A stretch of DNA of 64,000 nucleotides from positions 124,001-188,000 of the forward strand of contig CAWBCI010000026.1 in assembly GCA_963787195.1 (NCBI GenBank), in the 5' to 3' direction. Of this stretch, positions 17,057 to 25,799 are shown one piece after another; within the stretch, counting starts at the first letter, position 1, and every line of letters begins with the position of its first letter. Below the pieces are notes generated by a model. It did not search any database and was not told the DNA's origin. It saw only the letters and a program-made list of their open reading frames with translations. The stretch comes from CAWBCI01 sp963787195 (GTDB lineage: Bacteria > Bacteroidota > Bacteroidia > Bacteroidales > JAGOPY01). A program made the translations under genes and the position numbers.

Positions 17057-18310
17057 TTACTTCCTGAATTTTTTAAAGATGACGGAAGCATTGTGACCGC
17101 CAAAACCAAAAGTATTACTCAGAGCGGCATTCACAACCCTGTTCTTTGCTTTATGAAAAGTAAAATCGAGTTGATTATCAATCTCGGGATCGTCTGTAAA
17201 ATGATTGATAGTCGGCGGAATAATGTCGTTCTGCACTGCCAAAATGGTAGCTATTGCTTCAATTGCGCCGGCGGCACCCAACAGGTGTCCGGTCATCGAT
17301 TTTGTTGAATTAATACTGATCTTATAGGCATATTCCCCAAATGTTCCAATGATAGCTTTAGGTTCGGCAATATCACCAAGAGGGGTTGACGTTCCATGGG
17401 TATTAATATGGTCAATATCTTCAGGTTTGAATCCGGCATCTTTCAAAGCATTGTTCATAGAGATGATTGCTCCTTTACCTTCCGGATGAGGTGAGGTCAT
17501 ATGATATGCATCACCAGACATGCCGCCACCCGCTACTTCGGCATATATCTTAGCGCCCCGGGCTAAAGCATGATCCAGATCTTCAAATATCAATCCGGCA
17601 CCACCTTCTCCGAGGACAAAACCATCCCTGTCTTTATCAAAAGGACGGGAGGCTGTTTTAGGATCGTCATTACGGGTTGAGATGGCGTGCATGGAATTAA
17701 ATCCGCCGACACCTCCCGGGGTGATAGCTGATTCGGATCCACCTGTAATAAATACATCGGCCATTCCCAGCCTGATATAGTTATAGGAATCGATCATAGC
17801 ATTGGCGGAGGATGCACAGGCCGATACGGTCGCAAAATTGGGACCCATGAAACCAAATTTGATGGAAATATGCCCGGCGGCAATGTCAGCGATCATTTTG
17901 GGGATGAAAAAGGGATTGAAACGCGGGGTTCCGTCACCCTGTCCAAAATAAAGCACCTCATCCTCGAAAGTTTTGAGCCCTCCGATACCGGAGGCCCAGA
18001 TGACACCAGCCCTGCCCATATCAAGCTTCTCCAGATCCAGGCCGGAATCCAGCACAGCCTGTTCACTGGCAATCAGTGCAAACTGTGCGTAACCATCGTA
18101 CTTTCTGACTTCTTTCCTTTCAAAATATAACAAGGGGTCATAATTCTTGACCTCACAGGCAAAACGCGTTTTGAATTTGGATGCATCAAAACGTGTAATA
18201 CCATCAGCACCACTAACCCCATTGATCAATCCTTCCCACGTTTCACTGGTGGACTTGCCCAATGGGGTTATGGCGCCTAAACCTGTTACAACTACTCGCC
18301 GTAATTGCAT
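17057..18310 (-). CDS. fabF: 3-oxoacyl-[acyl-carrier-protein] synthase II
   Basis: Condensing enzyme of fatty acid elongation. The 417-residue protein shows the thiolase-fold active site: nucleophile Cys in VSACASSANA, His in NTHGTSTPLGD, Lys in STKSMTGHLLGAAG and His in the same motif. It lies 15 bp after acpP and 14 bp before rnc, the classic arrangement. Confidence 0.97.
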   Translation of the reverse strand: MQLRRVVVTGLGAITPLGKSTSETWEGLINGVSGADGITRFDASKFKTRFACEVKNYDPLLYFERKEVRKYDGYAQFALIASEQAVLDSGLDLEKLDMGRAGVIWASGIGGLKTFEDEVLYFGQGDGTPRFNPFFIPKMIADIAAGHISIKFGFMGPNFATVSACASSANAMIDSYNYIRLGMADVFITGGSESAITPGGVGGFNSMHAISTRNDDPKTASRPFDKDRDGFVLGEGGAGLIFEDLDHALARGAKIYAEVAGGGMSGDAYHMTSPHPEGKGAIISMNNALKDAGFKPEDIDHINTHGTSTPLGDIAEPKAIIGTFGEYAYKISINSTKSMTGHLLGAAGAIEAIATILAVQNDIIPPTINHFTDDPEIDNQLDFTFHKAKNRVVNAALSNTFGFGGHNASVIFKKFRK

Positions 18311-18325
18311 CTAAGATTGGAATTA

Positions 18326-18562
18326 TTATTTGGTGTTATCTTCAATATATTTGATTGCTTCACCAACTGTTCCAATTTTCTCAGCAGCATCATCAGGAAT
18401 CGCAATGTTGAATTCTTTTTCGAATTCCATGATGAGCTCCACGGTGTCGAGAGAATCGGCACCCAGATCATTTGTGAAGCTTGCTTCCGGGGTAACCTCG
18501 TTTTCATCTACACCAAGCTTATCAATAATGATAGCTTTTACTCTGTTCGCTATGTCAGACAT
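18326..18562 (-). CDS. acpP: Acyl carrier protein
   Basis: A 78-residue acidic carrier of growing fatty acyl chains. The phosphopantetheine attachment serine lies in GADSLDTVEL (about residues 34-43). First gene of the acpP-fabF-rnc operon. A TTTCTTTG sequence, one mismatch from the -7 consensus, lies just upstream. Confidence 0.97.
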   Translation of the reverse strand: MSDIANRVKAIIIDKLGVDENEVTPEASFTNDLGADSLDTVELIMEFEKEFNIAIPDDAAEKIGTVGEAIKYIEDNTK

Positions 18563-18753
18563 ACATTTATTATTTTGGTTAAACAGAGTGCAAAGAAAGC
18601 AATATTATTAAAAAAAAACAAAAGAATTAAAAAATATTTATGGCTTCACAATTGTAATAATCTATATAATAATAACTTATAGTTTTTTAGATACTTATAT
18701 ATGATCTATGGACCAGCATCCACCATTTACTCAATAACAAGTGTTCCAAGACC

Positions 18754-18784
18754 TTGAATAAGCCGGTGAAATTCTCTAATTTTG
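18754..18784 (+). promoter_or_regulatory. Promoter of purN
   Basis: A near-ideal Bacteroidota promoter: TTG at 18754-18756, a 20-nt spacer, then the -7 box TAATTTTG at 18777-18784. The ATG of purN lies 29 nt further on. Confidence 0.7.
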
Positions 18785-18813
18785 CAGAACTTTGAAAAAG
18801 TAATCTTCCCCTA

Positions 18814-19404
18814 ATGACGGCAAAACACATCGCCATATTTGCTTCCGGCAGCGGCACCAATGCTCAGAATATTGCTGAATATTTCAGGAGCAATCCTGAA
18901 GTCAGTGTATCCCTCATTCTTACAAATAAAGAAGATGCTTTTGTTCTGACAAGGGCAGCCCAACTTAACATTCCATCCCTTGTATTCAAGCGTAAGGAAT
19001 TTTATGAAAGTGACACGATATTGAAGAGATTAGTTGAATATCATATTGATTTTATCATTCTGGCCGGATTTTTATGGTTGATTCCTGTCAATATTCTGAA
19101 AGCTTATCCCTGGAAAATTATTAATATACATCCCGCCCTGCTTCCGAAATACGGTGGAAAAGGAATGTACGGCGACAAAGTGCACAAGGCTGTTTACGAG
19201 GCAGGAGAAAAAAGAAGCGGAATCAGCATACATTTTGTAAATGAAAAATATGATGATGGAAAGATCATCTTTCAAAAATCCTTTGAAATAGAAAAAGGCG
19301 ATAATCCGGAAAGTATCGCCTCTAAAGTACATGTTTTGGAATACCAACATTTCCCGCGGATCATCGAAAAGGTGATCCTGGGAAATATTGAAGATCAGGA
19401 ATAG
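18814..19404 (+). CDS. purN: Phosphoribosylglycinamide formyltransferase
   Basis: Transfers a formyl group from 10-formyl-THF to GAR in purine synthesis. The 196-residue protein shows the N-terminal ASGSGTN phosphate-binding loop, NIHPALLPKYGG with catalytic Asn and His, and the catalytic Asp in the DDGKII region. The 3' end overlaps the convergent nitroreductase gene by 10 bp. Confidence 0.95.
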   Translation: MTAKHIAIFASGSGTNAQNIAEYFRSNPEVSVSLILTNKEDAFVLTRAAQLNIPSLVFKRKEFYESDTILKRLVEYHIDFIILAGFLWLIPVNILKAYPWKIINIHPALLPKYGGKGMYGDKVHKAVYEAGEKRSGISIHFVNEKYDDGKIIFQKSFEIEKGDNPESIASKVHVLEYQHFPRIIEKVILGNIEDQE

Positions 19405-19952
19405 GTATTATAACTGAACAGTTGTTCCGGCGCTTTTCTGATTTTAAGCCTGAGCTTGTACCCTTCTGCCGCATAACCCAGTGTAATCAGCAATCCTATC
19501 CTCTTTCCCGAAGGGATATTCAGGAGTTTCTTTACCTGTTTCTCATTAAACCATCCCAGCATACAGGTTCCAAGGCCTTCTTCAGCAGCCTGCAGACAAA
19601 AATGCTCGGCACTTATTCCAATATCGATCAGGGGGAATTCCCGGTCCTTCAGGTAGGCTCCGATCTGCGTTACATTTTTCATCTTTTCTATCACCAGGGC
19701 AATGATTACCGGCGCTTCGGGCACGAATTTATTAAAGGTATTCAAAGGACCGTAAGTTTCCAGAGCCAGCTTGCTCACCAGTTCAGGATCATCAGCCACT
19801 ACATATTTCCAGGGCTGTCCGTTACTTGCTGAAGGAGCCAGCCGGGCTGCTTCAAGACAATGTTCTATCTTCTCCCTTTCCACCTTCCGGCTGGAATATT
19901 TCCTCACGCTCTGCCGTTGATTAACAAGTTCTATAAAGGAAGTCATTCCCAT
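19395..19952 (-). CDS. Nitroreductase family protein
   Basis: A predicted FMN-dependent oxidoreductase of 185 residues. Family features are RQSVRKYSSRKV near the N-terminus, the LAPSASNGQPWKYVV flavin-binding region (about residues 36-50), and GLGTCMLGWF (about 125-134). The substrate is unknown. It begins 14 bp after pgi and may be transcribed with it. Confidence 0.9.
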   Translation of the reverse strand: MGMTSFIELVNQRQSVRKYSSRKVEREKIEHCLEAARLAPSASNGQPWKYVVADDPELVSKLALETYGPLNTFNKFVPEAPVIIALVIEKMKNVTQIGAYLKDREFPLIDIGISAEHFCLQAAEEGLGTCMLGWFNEKQVKKLLNIPSGKRIGLLITLGYAAEGYKLRLKIRKAPEQLFSYNTYS

Positions 19953-19966
19953 ATCTTTAGGTTTTT

Positions 19967-21325
19967 TCAGATACCGATTTTACTGATCTTCTTCTGTATC
20001 TCTTCAGTTTGTTTTTCAAATCCGGGTTTTCCGAGCAGGGCAAACATATTGCTTTTATATTCCTCCACACCCGGCTGGTTGAAAGGATTTACCCCCAGCA
20101 GGTAGCCACTCAGGCCGCAAGACATTTCAAAGAAATAAATCAGCTGCCCAAGGGTGTCTTCATTGATAAGCGGAACGCTGACCCTGATATTCGGCACTCC
20201 CCCATCAACATGGGCGAGCATAGTGCCCAGTTCAGCCATGCGGTTAACATAATGTATATGTTTGCCGGCGAGATAGTTCAGGCCGTCATCATCATTGGAA
20301 GCATTCGGGACGACCACATTGGCATTTGATTTCTCAACTGAGATGACAGTTTCAAAAATATTCCTGAGGCCTTGCTGTATATATTGCCCCATGGAATGCA
20401 GATCGGTAGTAAAACTCACCCCTGCCGGGAAAAGACCCTTTCCCTCCTTACCTTCGCTTTCCCCGTAAAGTTGTTTCCACCATTCATTAAAATATAATAG
20501 GTTTGGCAGAAAGTTTACCAGAATTTCCACTGTCTTGCCTGAACGATAAAGTGCATTTCTTGCTGCGGCATAAGCCGCGACCGGATTTTCTCCTATCTTT
20601 TTTGAAGACTTAACAAATTCTTCCATCTTAGCGGCACCTTTTAAAAGTGCTTTGATATCGAAACCGGCGACAGCAATGGGCAGCAGTCCAACCGGTGTCA
20701 GAACTGAATAGCGACCTCCCACATCATCAGGAACAACATAAGTCGGGTAAGCTTCTTCATCCGCTAGTTTTTTAAGGGCCCCTTTATGAGCATCAGTTAT
20801 GGCGATGATCCGTTTTCTTGCTTCTTCCCTGCCATATTTATTCTCCAGATGTTTGCGAAGTATGCGGAATGCAAGGGCCGGCTCGGTAGTTGTCCCTGAC
20901 TTGGAGATCACAGTAAGTGCATAATCCCTGACATCAAGTATTTCCAGGAGATCAGCCATATACTCTTCACTCAACTGGTTTCCGGCATATACAATAAATG
21001 GATCTTTACCTTTATCATGAAGCTCGCTGAAATGGTGGCTCAGGGCTTCGATCACTGCCCGGGCGCCCAGGTAAGAACCCCCGATTCCTATTACGATATA
21101 TATCTCTGCCTTCAGCCGGATCTGGGCGGCATGTTTCTCAATACTGTCAATTATAGCAGGGTCGAATTGTGAGGGAAGATTAATCCAGCCTAAAAAATCA
21201 TTTCCTTTACCTGTTCCCGAATACAATGCCGGAAGCAAGGAATCTATCTCTTCCTGCATTTTCAGAAGGTCCTTTTCCGGTACAAATCCGTATACCTGGC
21301 TTAAGTCTATCTTTAAATCTGTCAT
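19967..21325 (-). CDS. pgi: Glucose-6-phosphate isomerase
   Basis: Interconverts glucose-6-phosphate and fructose-6-phosphate in glycolysis. The 452-residue protein has the phosphate-binding GIGGSYLGARA (about residues 80-90), SKSGTTTEPA, the GGRYSVLTPVGL signature and a C-terminal Lys region GVNPFNQPGVEEYK. Its length fits the short bacterial PGI type. A structured leader RNA ending in an intrinsic terminator lies upstream, so expression may be attenuated. Confidence 0.96.
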   Translation of the reverse strand: MTDLKIDLSQVYGFVPEKDLLKMQEEIDSLLPALYSGTGKGNDFLGWINLPSQFDPAIIDSIEKHAAQIRLKAEIYIVIGIGGSYLGARAVIEALSHHFSELHDKGKDPFIVYAGNQLSEEYMADLLEILDVRDYALTVISKSGTTTEPALAFRILRKHLENKYGREEARKRIIAITDAHKGALKKLADEEAYPTYVVPDDVGGRYSVLTPVGLLPIAVAGFDIKALLKGAAKMEEFVKSSKKIGENPVAAYAAARNALYRSGKTVEILVNFLPNLLYFNEWWKQLYGESEGKEGKGLFPAGVSFTTDLHSMGQYIQQGLRNIFETVISVEKSNANVVVPNASNDDDGLNYLAGKHIHYVNRMAELGTMLAHVDGGVPNIRVSVPLINEDTLGQLIYFFEMSCGLSGYLLGVNPFNQPGVEEYKSNMFALLGKPGFEKQTEEIQKKISKIGI

Positions 21326-21387
21326 GTCAATTATTTTTAGGAGTTATATTTACTAAGTTAATAAATTGCATTGGAAAATAAATTTAC

Positions 21388-21422
21388 AAAAAAAGTGCGG
21401 TCCGCTTGCCCGCGGACCACAC
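21388..21422 (-). terminator. Intrinsic terminator in the pgi leader
   Basis: GTG-GGTCCGC paired with GCGGACC-CAC, followed directly by seven T residues on the minus strand. It lies upstream of, not downstream of, the nearest minus-strand gene, which makes it unusual. Confidence 0.7.
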
Positions 21423-21509
21423 TCCCAATAAACCAAAAACCAAAATTATGAATCAGACGTTGTTGCGCAGTGTATAATCTACCTTGATTCGTATGGTCAG
21501 ATTGTACAC
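21388..21509 (-). ncRNA. Candidate short leader RNA or attenuator before pgi
   Basis: The minus strand carries a -7 box TATCTTTG at 21512-21519. Just downstream is a 5' hairpin with arms 21499-21509 and 21470-21480 (one mismatch in 11). A strong terminator stem (21395-21422, ten pairs with one mismatch) follows, then seven T residues. The transcript would be about 115-120 nt and end about 65 nt before the pgi ATG. No minus-strand ORF of note is inside it. It could be an attenuator, a riboswitch-like leader or a stand-alone small RNA. Confidence 0.45.
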
Positions 21510-21511
21510 CA

Positions 21512-21519
21512 CAAAGATA
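21512..21519 (-). promoter_or_regulatory. -7 promoter box of the pgi leader
   Basis: TATCTTTG on the minus strand matches TAnnTTTG. The predicted start of transcription is near 21506, at the 5' base of the leader hairpin. No clear -33 element was seen. Confidence 0.5.
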
Positions 21520-21582
21520 CGGCGCAAAAATTGCCATGCTTGTTAAAGAAATTTAATGAACGTTAAAAGATGTTAAATGCCC

Positions 21583-21611
21583 TTGTAAAATCCTATCTTA
21601 GAGTATTTTTG
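21583..21611 (+). promoter_or_regulatory. Promoter of the histidine kinase gene (near leaderless)
   Basis: TTG at 21583-21585, an 18-nt spacer, then TATTTTTG at 21604-21611. The ATG at 21618 is only 6 nt after the box, so the transcript would have almost no 5' UTR. The promoter also argues against the in-frame upstream ATG at 21570. Confidence 0.6.
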
Positions 21612-21617
21612 CAGAAA

Positions 21618-23042
21618 ATGAAACAACGCGGCATCATTTATATTGTAGGCATTCTGTCCATAGCCCTGCTTGGCTTTTCGGTAATTCAGGGTTATTGGGT
21701 CCAAAATGCCTATCTTGCCAAACAGGAAAATTTCACAAGGATAGTCAATGAAGCTGCCCAGAAAGTGATTGTCACACTGGAAAAAATGGAGATGGTAAAA
21801 CGCTTCCAGCAGTCAAACACGCTGGCCGACTCAACTACATACCTGAATACCCTGGATTCCATTAACCGGGTCATGCTGAAGGAAATGCAATCGATCAATA
21901 CCCGGAAAGATCTGGAGATCTTTTTTAATAAATATTTCATGACCCGTGACCTGATAGAGGATGTGATGATAGAACAAGGTGTAAAGCCTATTGAGAAACG
22001 TCTAAATCAACATTTACTGGATTCACTTCTGAGAAGGGAATTTGAATCCCGGAATATGAATACTCCTTACGAATATGGAATTTTCAGTTCCAGCAGGGAC
22101 CTCCTGGTAATGAAAAGCCCCGATGCCAATGAGCAAGCCCTTATAAATCCCCGAACAAGTTTTCATTTCGAAATTTTTCCCGATGATATGTATCCGCGTC
22201 CTGATTACCTCTATCTAAATTTCCCCTATGAACGCAAGTTTCTCCTCAACCAGATGTGGCCCTTACTGAGCATATCCATCATTCTTATCCTGATTATCAT
22301 AATATCTTTTACCTATACTCTCATCCAGCTTTTCAGGCAAAGACGTTTGTCGGAGCTGAAGACCGATTTCATCAATAATATGACCCATGAATTTAAAACG
22401 CCGGTCTCAACCATATCTTTGGCATGTGAAGCATTGAGTGACAAGGACATTCAAAAATCGGAGGAACTTTACAGGAATTATATCGGCATTATCCGGGAGG
22501 AAAACCACCGCCTGGGGCAGATGGCCGAGCGTATCCTTCAATCGGCGAAATCAGAAAAAGGCGAAGTAGCCCTGAATAAGGAAACAGTCGATATTCATGA
22601 TATTATTACTGAGGTCATCAAAAATATCCGGATCCAGGTGGAAATAAAAGACGGCCAGATCATCAAGGATTTCCAGGCCAAAAACAGCATACTGGTGGTC
22701 GACCGTATGCACATGACAAACGTGATACACAACTTGTTGGATAATGCCAACAAATACACCCCCATAAAACCTCAGCTGATAGTTTCAACGCGGGATGTAA
22801 AAAATGGGGTAATTATTTCAGTAGAAGATAATGGCATAGGTATTAGTAAGGTGGACCAGAAAAAGATTTTTGAAAAGCTTTACCGTGTACCGGAAGGAAA
22901 TGTGCATAATTTTAAAGGCTTTGGCCTTGGGTTATCATATGTGAAAACCATTGTTGAAAGACATGGCGGATTTATAAAACTTGAGAGTGAATTGAAAAAA
23001 GGCACTAAATTTGAGGTGTTTATTCCGACAAACCATCGTTGA
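21618..23042 (+). CDS. Sensor histidine kinase
   Basis: A 474-residue two-component sensor. The first TM segment (about residues 4-24) is followed by a periplasmic domain (about 25-212), a second TM segment (about 213-236), the HisKA dimerisation domain with the phospho-acceptor His in NNMTHEFKTP, and a HATPase_c domain (N box NLLDNANKY, G1 DNGIGI, G2 GFGLGLSY). The start at 21618 is set by the promoter and the TM segment. The response regulator begins 11 bp later; the periplasmic ligand is unknown. Confidence 0.93.
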   Translation: MKQRGIIYIVGILSIALLGFSVIQGYWVQNAYLAKQENFTRIVNEAAQKVIVTLEKMEMVKRFQQSNTLADSTTYLNTLDSINRVMLKEMQSINTRKDLEIFFNKYFMTRDLIEDVMIEQGVKPIEKRLNQHLLDSLLRREFESRNMNTPYEYGIFSSSRDLLVMKSPDANEQALINPRTSFHFEIFPDDMYPRPDYLYLNFPYERKFLLNQMWPLLSISIILILIIIISFTYTLIQLFRQRRLSELKTDFINNMTHEFKTPVSTISLACEALSDKDIQKSEELYRNYIGIIREENHRLGQMAERILQSAKSEKGEVALNKETVDIHDIITEVIKNIRIQVEIKDGQIIKDFQAKNSILVVDRMHMTNVIHNLLDNANKYTPIKPQLIVSTRDVKNGVIISVEDNGIGISKVDQKKIFEKLYRVPEGNVHNFKGFGLGLSYVKTIVERHGGFIKLESELKKGTKFEVFIPTNHR

Positions 23043-23053
23043 AAAGCAATATT

Positions 23054-23755
23054 ATGGAAAATGAAGAAGTAAAAGTACTCCTGGCAGAAGATGATAAAAA
23101 CCTTGGATCTGTGTTGAAAGCATATCTTGAGGCTAAAGGATTTCCTACAACCCTGTGCATTAACGGGAAGGAAGCATTCGACATGTACAATAAAAAATCT
23201 TTTGACTTTTGTATTTTAGATGTGATGATGCCCATTAAAGACGGATTTACTCTTGCACAGGAAATCCGGAAATCAGATAAGAAGATACCCATACTCTTCC
23301 TTACGGCCAAGTCACTTCAGGAGGACAAGCTGAAGGGATTTGAAGCCGGCGGGGATGATTATCTGACCAAACCTTTCAGCATGGAAGAATTGCTTGTTCG
23401 GATGAAAGCCATTCTGAGAAGGATACATGAGGGAGAAAATGACGAACAAAGATCCCCGGTGTACCAGCTGGGAGGCATGGTATTCGATTATAACCACCAG
23501 ACACTTAAGCACGGACAGGTTGAAAATAAGCTCACTTCAAAGGAGGCTGAATTGCTGAGGCTGCTTTGCGATAATTCCAACCAGGTGCTCGACAGGAGTA
23601 TAGCCCTGAACCGTATCTGGCAGGATGACAGTTATTTCAATGCCCGTAGTATGGATGTTTATATTACTAAGCTCAGGAAGTATTTGAAGGAGGACCCTTC
23701 CATAGAACTCCTGAATGTCCATGGCATCGGCTTTAAACTGGTATTACCTGCATAA
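23054..23755 (+). CDS. OmpR-family response regulator
   Basis: A 233-residue DNA-binding response regulator. The receiver domain has the acidic pair near EDD, the phospho-acceptor Asp in LDVMMP, a conserved Thr in FLTAKS and a Lys in LTKPF. A winged-helix DNA-binding domain follows (about 130-233: LTSKEAELLRLL, RSMDVYITKLRKYL, GIGFKLV). The ATG at 23054 is preferred to an in-frame TTG at 23039 that overlaps the kinase gene. Cognate partner of the upstream kinase. Confidence 0.94.
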   Translation: MENEEVKVLLAEDDKNLGSVLKAYLEAKGFPTTLCINGKEAFDMYNKKSFDFCILDVMMPIKDGFTLAQEIRKSDKKIPILFLTAKSLQEDKLKGFEAGGDDYLTKPFSMEELLVRMKAILRRIHEGENDEQRSPVYQLGGMVFDYNHQTLKHGQVENKLTSKEAELLRLLCDNSNQVLDRSIALNRIWQDDSYFNARSMDVYITKLRKYLKEDPSIELLNVHGIGFKLVLPA

Positions 23756-23760
23756 TTAAC

Positions 23761-24987
23761 TCAATCCCCGTTTTCCTCCAGTCGTTCTTCACGGTCGGAT
23801 ATTTTCCCGGTATATCCCAGCTCGAAGCGATTGTCATCAAGAATATCCCAGTAAATTGTAGAAGAAGGTCCACGATCCATATTGGTAAGGACAATTATGG
23901 TTTTCTCCTGTTTCAGATCACGGATGAAATAGGAACGAAAGCCCTTCCACCAACCAAAATGATAAACCGCATCCGGCCTGTCATCCTTTAATCTCCAGCC
24001 AAACCCATAATTTTTATGTCTTCTCCGGTATTTCGGACTACCTGGAGTAAATGCCTTTTTTAGGGTCGAATCACTCACCAGGCTATGGTCCCAGAGAGCC
24101 TGGTCCCATTTGAAAAGATCATCCACAGTGGAATAAACTCCCTTATCACCCATCACACCGTTCAGATAATCATTGGGTTCACGTACCGGCCTCCATCTCC
24201 TGTATCGATGGCCCGGAACACCTTTCTCTATGTAAAATGGCACAAGAGTATCACCGCGCATGTTATAGATAAAGGTATGATTCATTTTTAAGGGCTTGAA
24301 AATATTTTCTTCCATGAATTGATCAAAGTGTTCTTTACTGATCCTTTCCACAACCGAAGCCAATAAAGCATAATTGGTATTGCAATAATGAAAACCTCCG
24401 TCAGGACTGAAATAGGGTTTGGGATGATATTTGACGAGCATGGCCACCATCTCCTCATTATTCATGGGAACTTTTTTATCGGGCCATTCATTATCTGCAA
24501 GGCTCATATAGCGTGGCAGGCCTGAACGGTGAGTCAGCAGTTGCCTTATAGTCACATCAGTATATGGCAATTCAGGTATGTATTTCACAACCGGATCATC
24601 ATAATCCAACTTACCCTCCTCCTGCAAAATCATTATGGCCATTGCCGTGAACATCTTGGATACAGAAGCAAGCTGAAAGGCACTGTTTACCGTGAGAGCC
24701 TCCTTTTTTCTGATATTGGAATACCCATAGGCCCCTTCGAATACCAACCTGCCTTTTTCAGCATACATCACACAGCCATTGAAAAGATTTCGCTTATGCA
24801 GTCTTTTGAAAATACTGTCGATTATATGAGCTTTCTTGTCAATGAGTTTTTTATCCAGATCCGTAATCAGTTTTTCAGGCTTAAACTGAGGTGCTCTTGT
24901 CTTCGGATTGACATCATTACAGGATTGAGGGATGATTGTAAGCAGGACAAATCCCAGGATTGAAAGATATTTCAGCAGCTTCTTCAA
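23761..24987 (-). CDS. Beta-lactamase-fold serine hydrolase lipoprotein
   Basis: A 408-residue member of the class C beta-lactamase/esterase family. The signal peptide has a lipobox ending in Cys (PQSC, about residue 23). The catalytic SxxK motif is SVSKM (in ASVSKMF) and the YxN motif is in HYCNTNYALL. The third motif is less clear (HFGWWKG). It could be an esterase, peptidase or PBP-like protein; resistance activity should not be assumed. The gene converges with the response regulator, 5 bp away. Confidence 0.87.
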   Translation of the reverse strand: MKKLLKYLSILGFVLLTIIPQSCNDVNPKTRAPQFKPEKLITDLDKKLIDKKAHIIDSIFKRLHKRNLFNGCVMYAEKGRLVFEGAYGYSNIRKKEALTVNSAFQLASVSKMFTAMAIMILQEEGKLDYDDPVVKYIPELPYTDVTIRQLLTHRSGLPRYMSLADNEWPDKKVPMNNEEMVAMLVKYHPKPYFSPDGGFHYCNTNYALLASVVERISKEHFDQFMEENIFKPLKMNHTFIYNMRGDTLVPFYIEKGVPGHRYRRWRPVREPNDYLNGVMGDKGVYSTVDDLFKWDQALWDHSLVSDSTLKKAFTPGSPKYRRRHKNYGFGWRLKDDRPDAVYHFGWWKGFRSYFIRDLKQEKTIIVLTNMDRGPSSTIYWDILDDNRFELGYTGKISDREERLEENGD

Positions 24988-25073
24988 GATAAATTCTTAT
25001 ACTTTCTAAAACAGCAAAAGTAGGATTTTATTTCTTGAAGGATAAGGAACACTTACCCTGTCTGAAAATAATT

Positions 25074-25766
25074 TCAGTGTTTGGCCGGATGTTTATCCAT
25101 CCATTTCAAAGCTTCTTTTTTACTGAAATTTGAAATGTTTTCACTTTCCACAAAGCTTTTTACAAATTCAGGATTGGTTTTGGAATATTCACGTAAGGTC
25201 CATCCAATAGCTTTCCTGATAAAAAATTCTTTTGAGTCTGAAAGTTCCCGTACGTATTTTGTCAGGAGGCCGGTATCGGTGGAGTTCTTATATTTTAGCT
25301 GGAACAGAAGTGATGATCGTTGCAACCACATATTTCCAGAAGCCATCCATTTTTCAGTATAGGGTAATATCTGTTCAGGGAACATTTTAAAATGATATCC
25401 TACCAGAACTGCCGCAATATAATCGACCGTGTCCCACCATGACTTATTCAGCAGAAGTTCTTCATAAACTTTAATAAAACCGGCCGGGATTTTCTTTTTC
25501 TGCCGGTTCATGAAGCTCATGGCCACATATTGATATTCTCTCTCGGGCCTGTCCCAAAGCAGATTAACTGCTTTTTCCAGATGATCCACAGGAGGAAGGC
25601 CGTGAACCTTGATAAACTGCTTTAGCAATTCGCTTCTCACAGGCGTTTGTATTCCATGATATTCAAACTGGTTCAGCATATATTTTTTCATATAGGCAGC
25701 CTTTGCAACATCGGCATTTTGCTTGAAGCTTTCCTCTAATGGAGCTATATAAGAAGGGATTTCCAT
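25074..25766 (-). CDS. AlkD-like DNA alkylation repair protein
   Basis: A 230-residue all-helical HEAT-like repeat protein of the AlkD family, which excises alkylated bases in characterised members. Features are GIQTPVRSELLKQF, SWWDTVDYIAAVLVG, MWLQRSSLLFQL and the C-terminal FIRKAIGWTLREYSKTNPEFVKSF region, with the conserved Trp and Arg residues of the DNA-binding concave face. It is an apparently single gene. Confidence 0.88.
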   Translation of the reverse strand: MEIPSYIAPLEESFKQNADVAKAAYMKKYMLNQFEYHGIQTPVRSELLKQFIKVHGLPPVDHLEKAVNLLWDRPEREYQYVAMSFMNRQKKKIPAGFIKVYEELLLNKSWWDTVDYIAAVLVGYHFKMFPEQILPYTEKWMASGNMWLQRSSLLFQLKYKNSTDTGLLTKYVRELSDSKEFFIRKAIGWTLREYSKTNPEFVKSFVESENISNFSKKEALKWMDKHPAKH

Positions 25767-25799
25767 AATTTTCTGGTTTTATTTAGGTTTTTGAATGAT

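Noticed and set aside
21450..21479. Short plus-strand frame starting MNQTLLRSV near pgi
   Set aside because: Nine codons only and no conserved context; the region is better explained as the minus-strand leader RNA.
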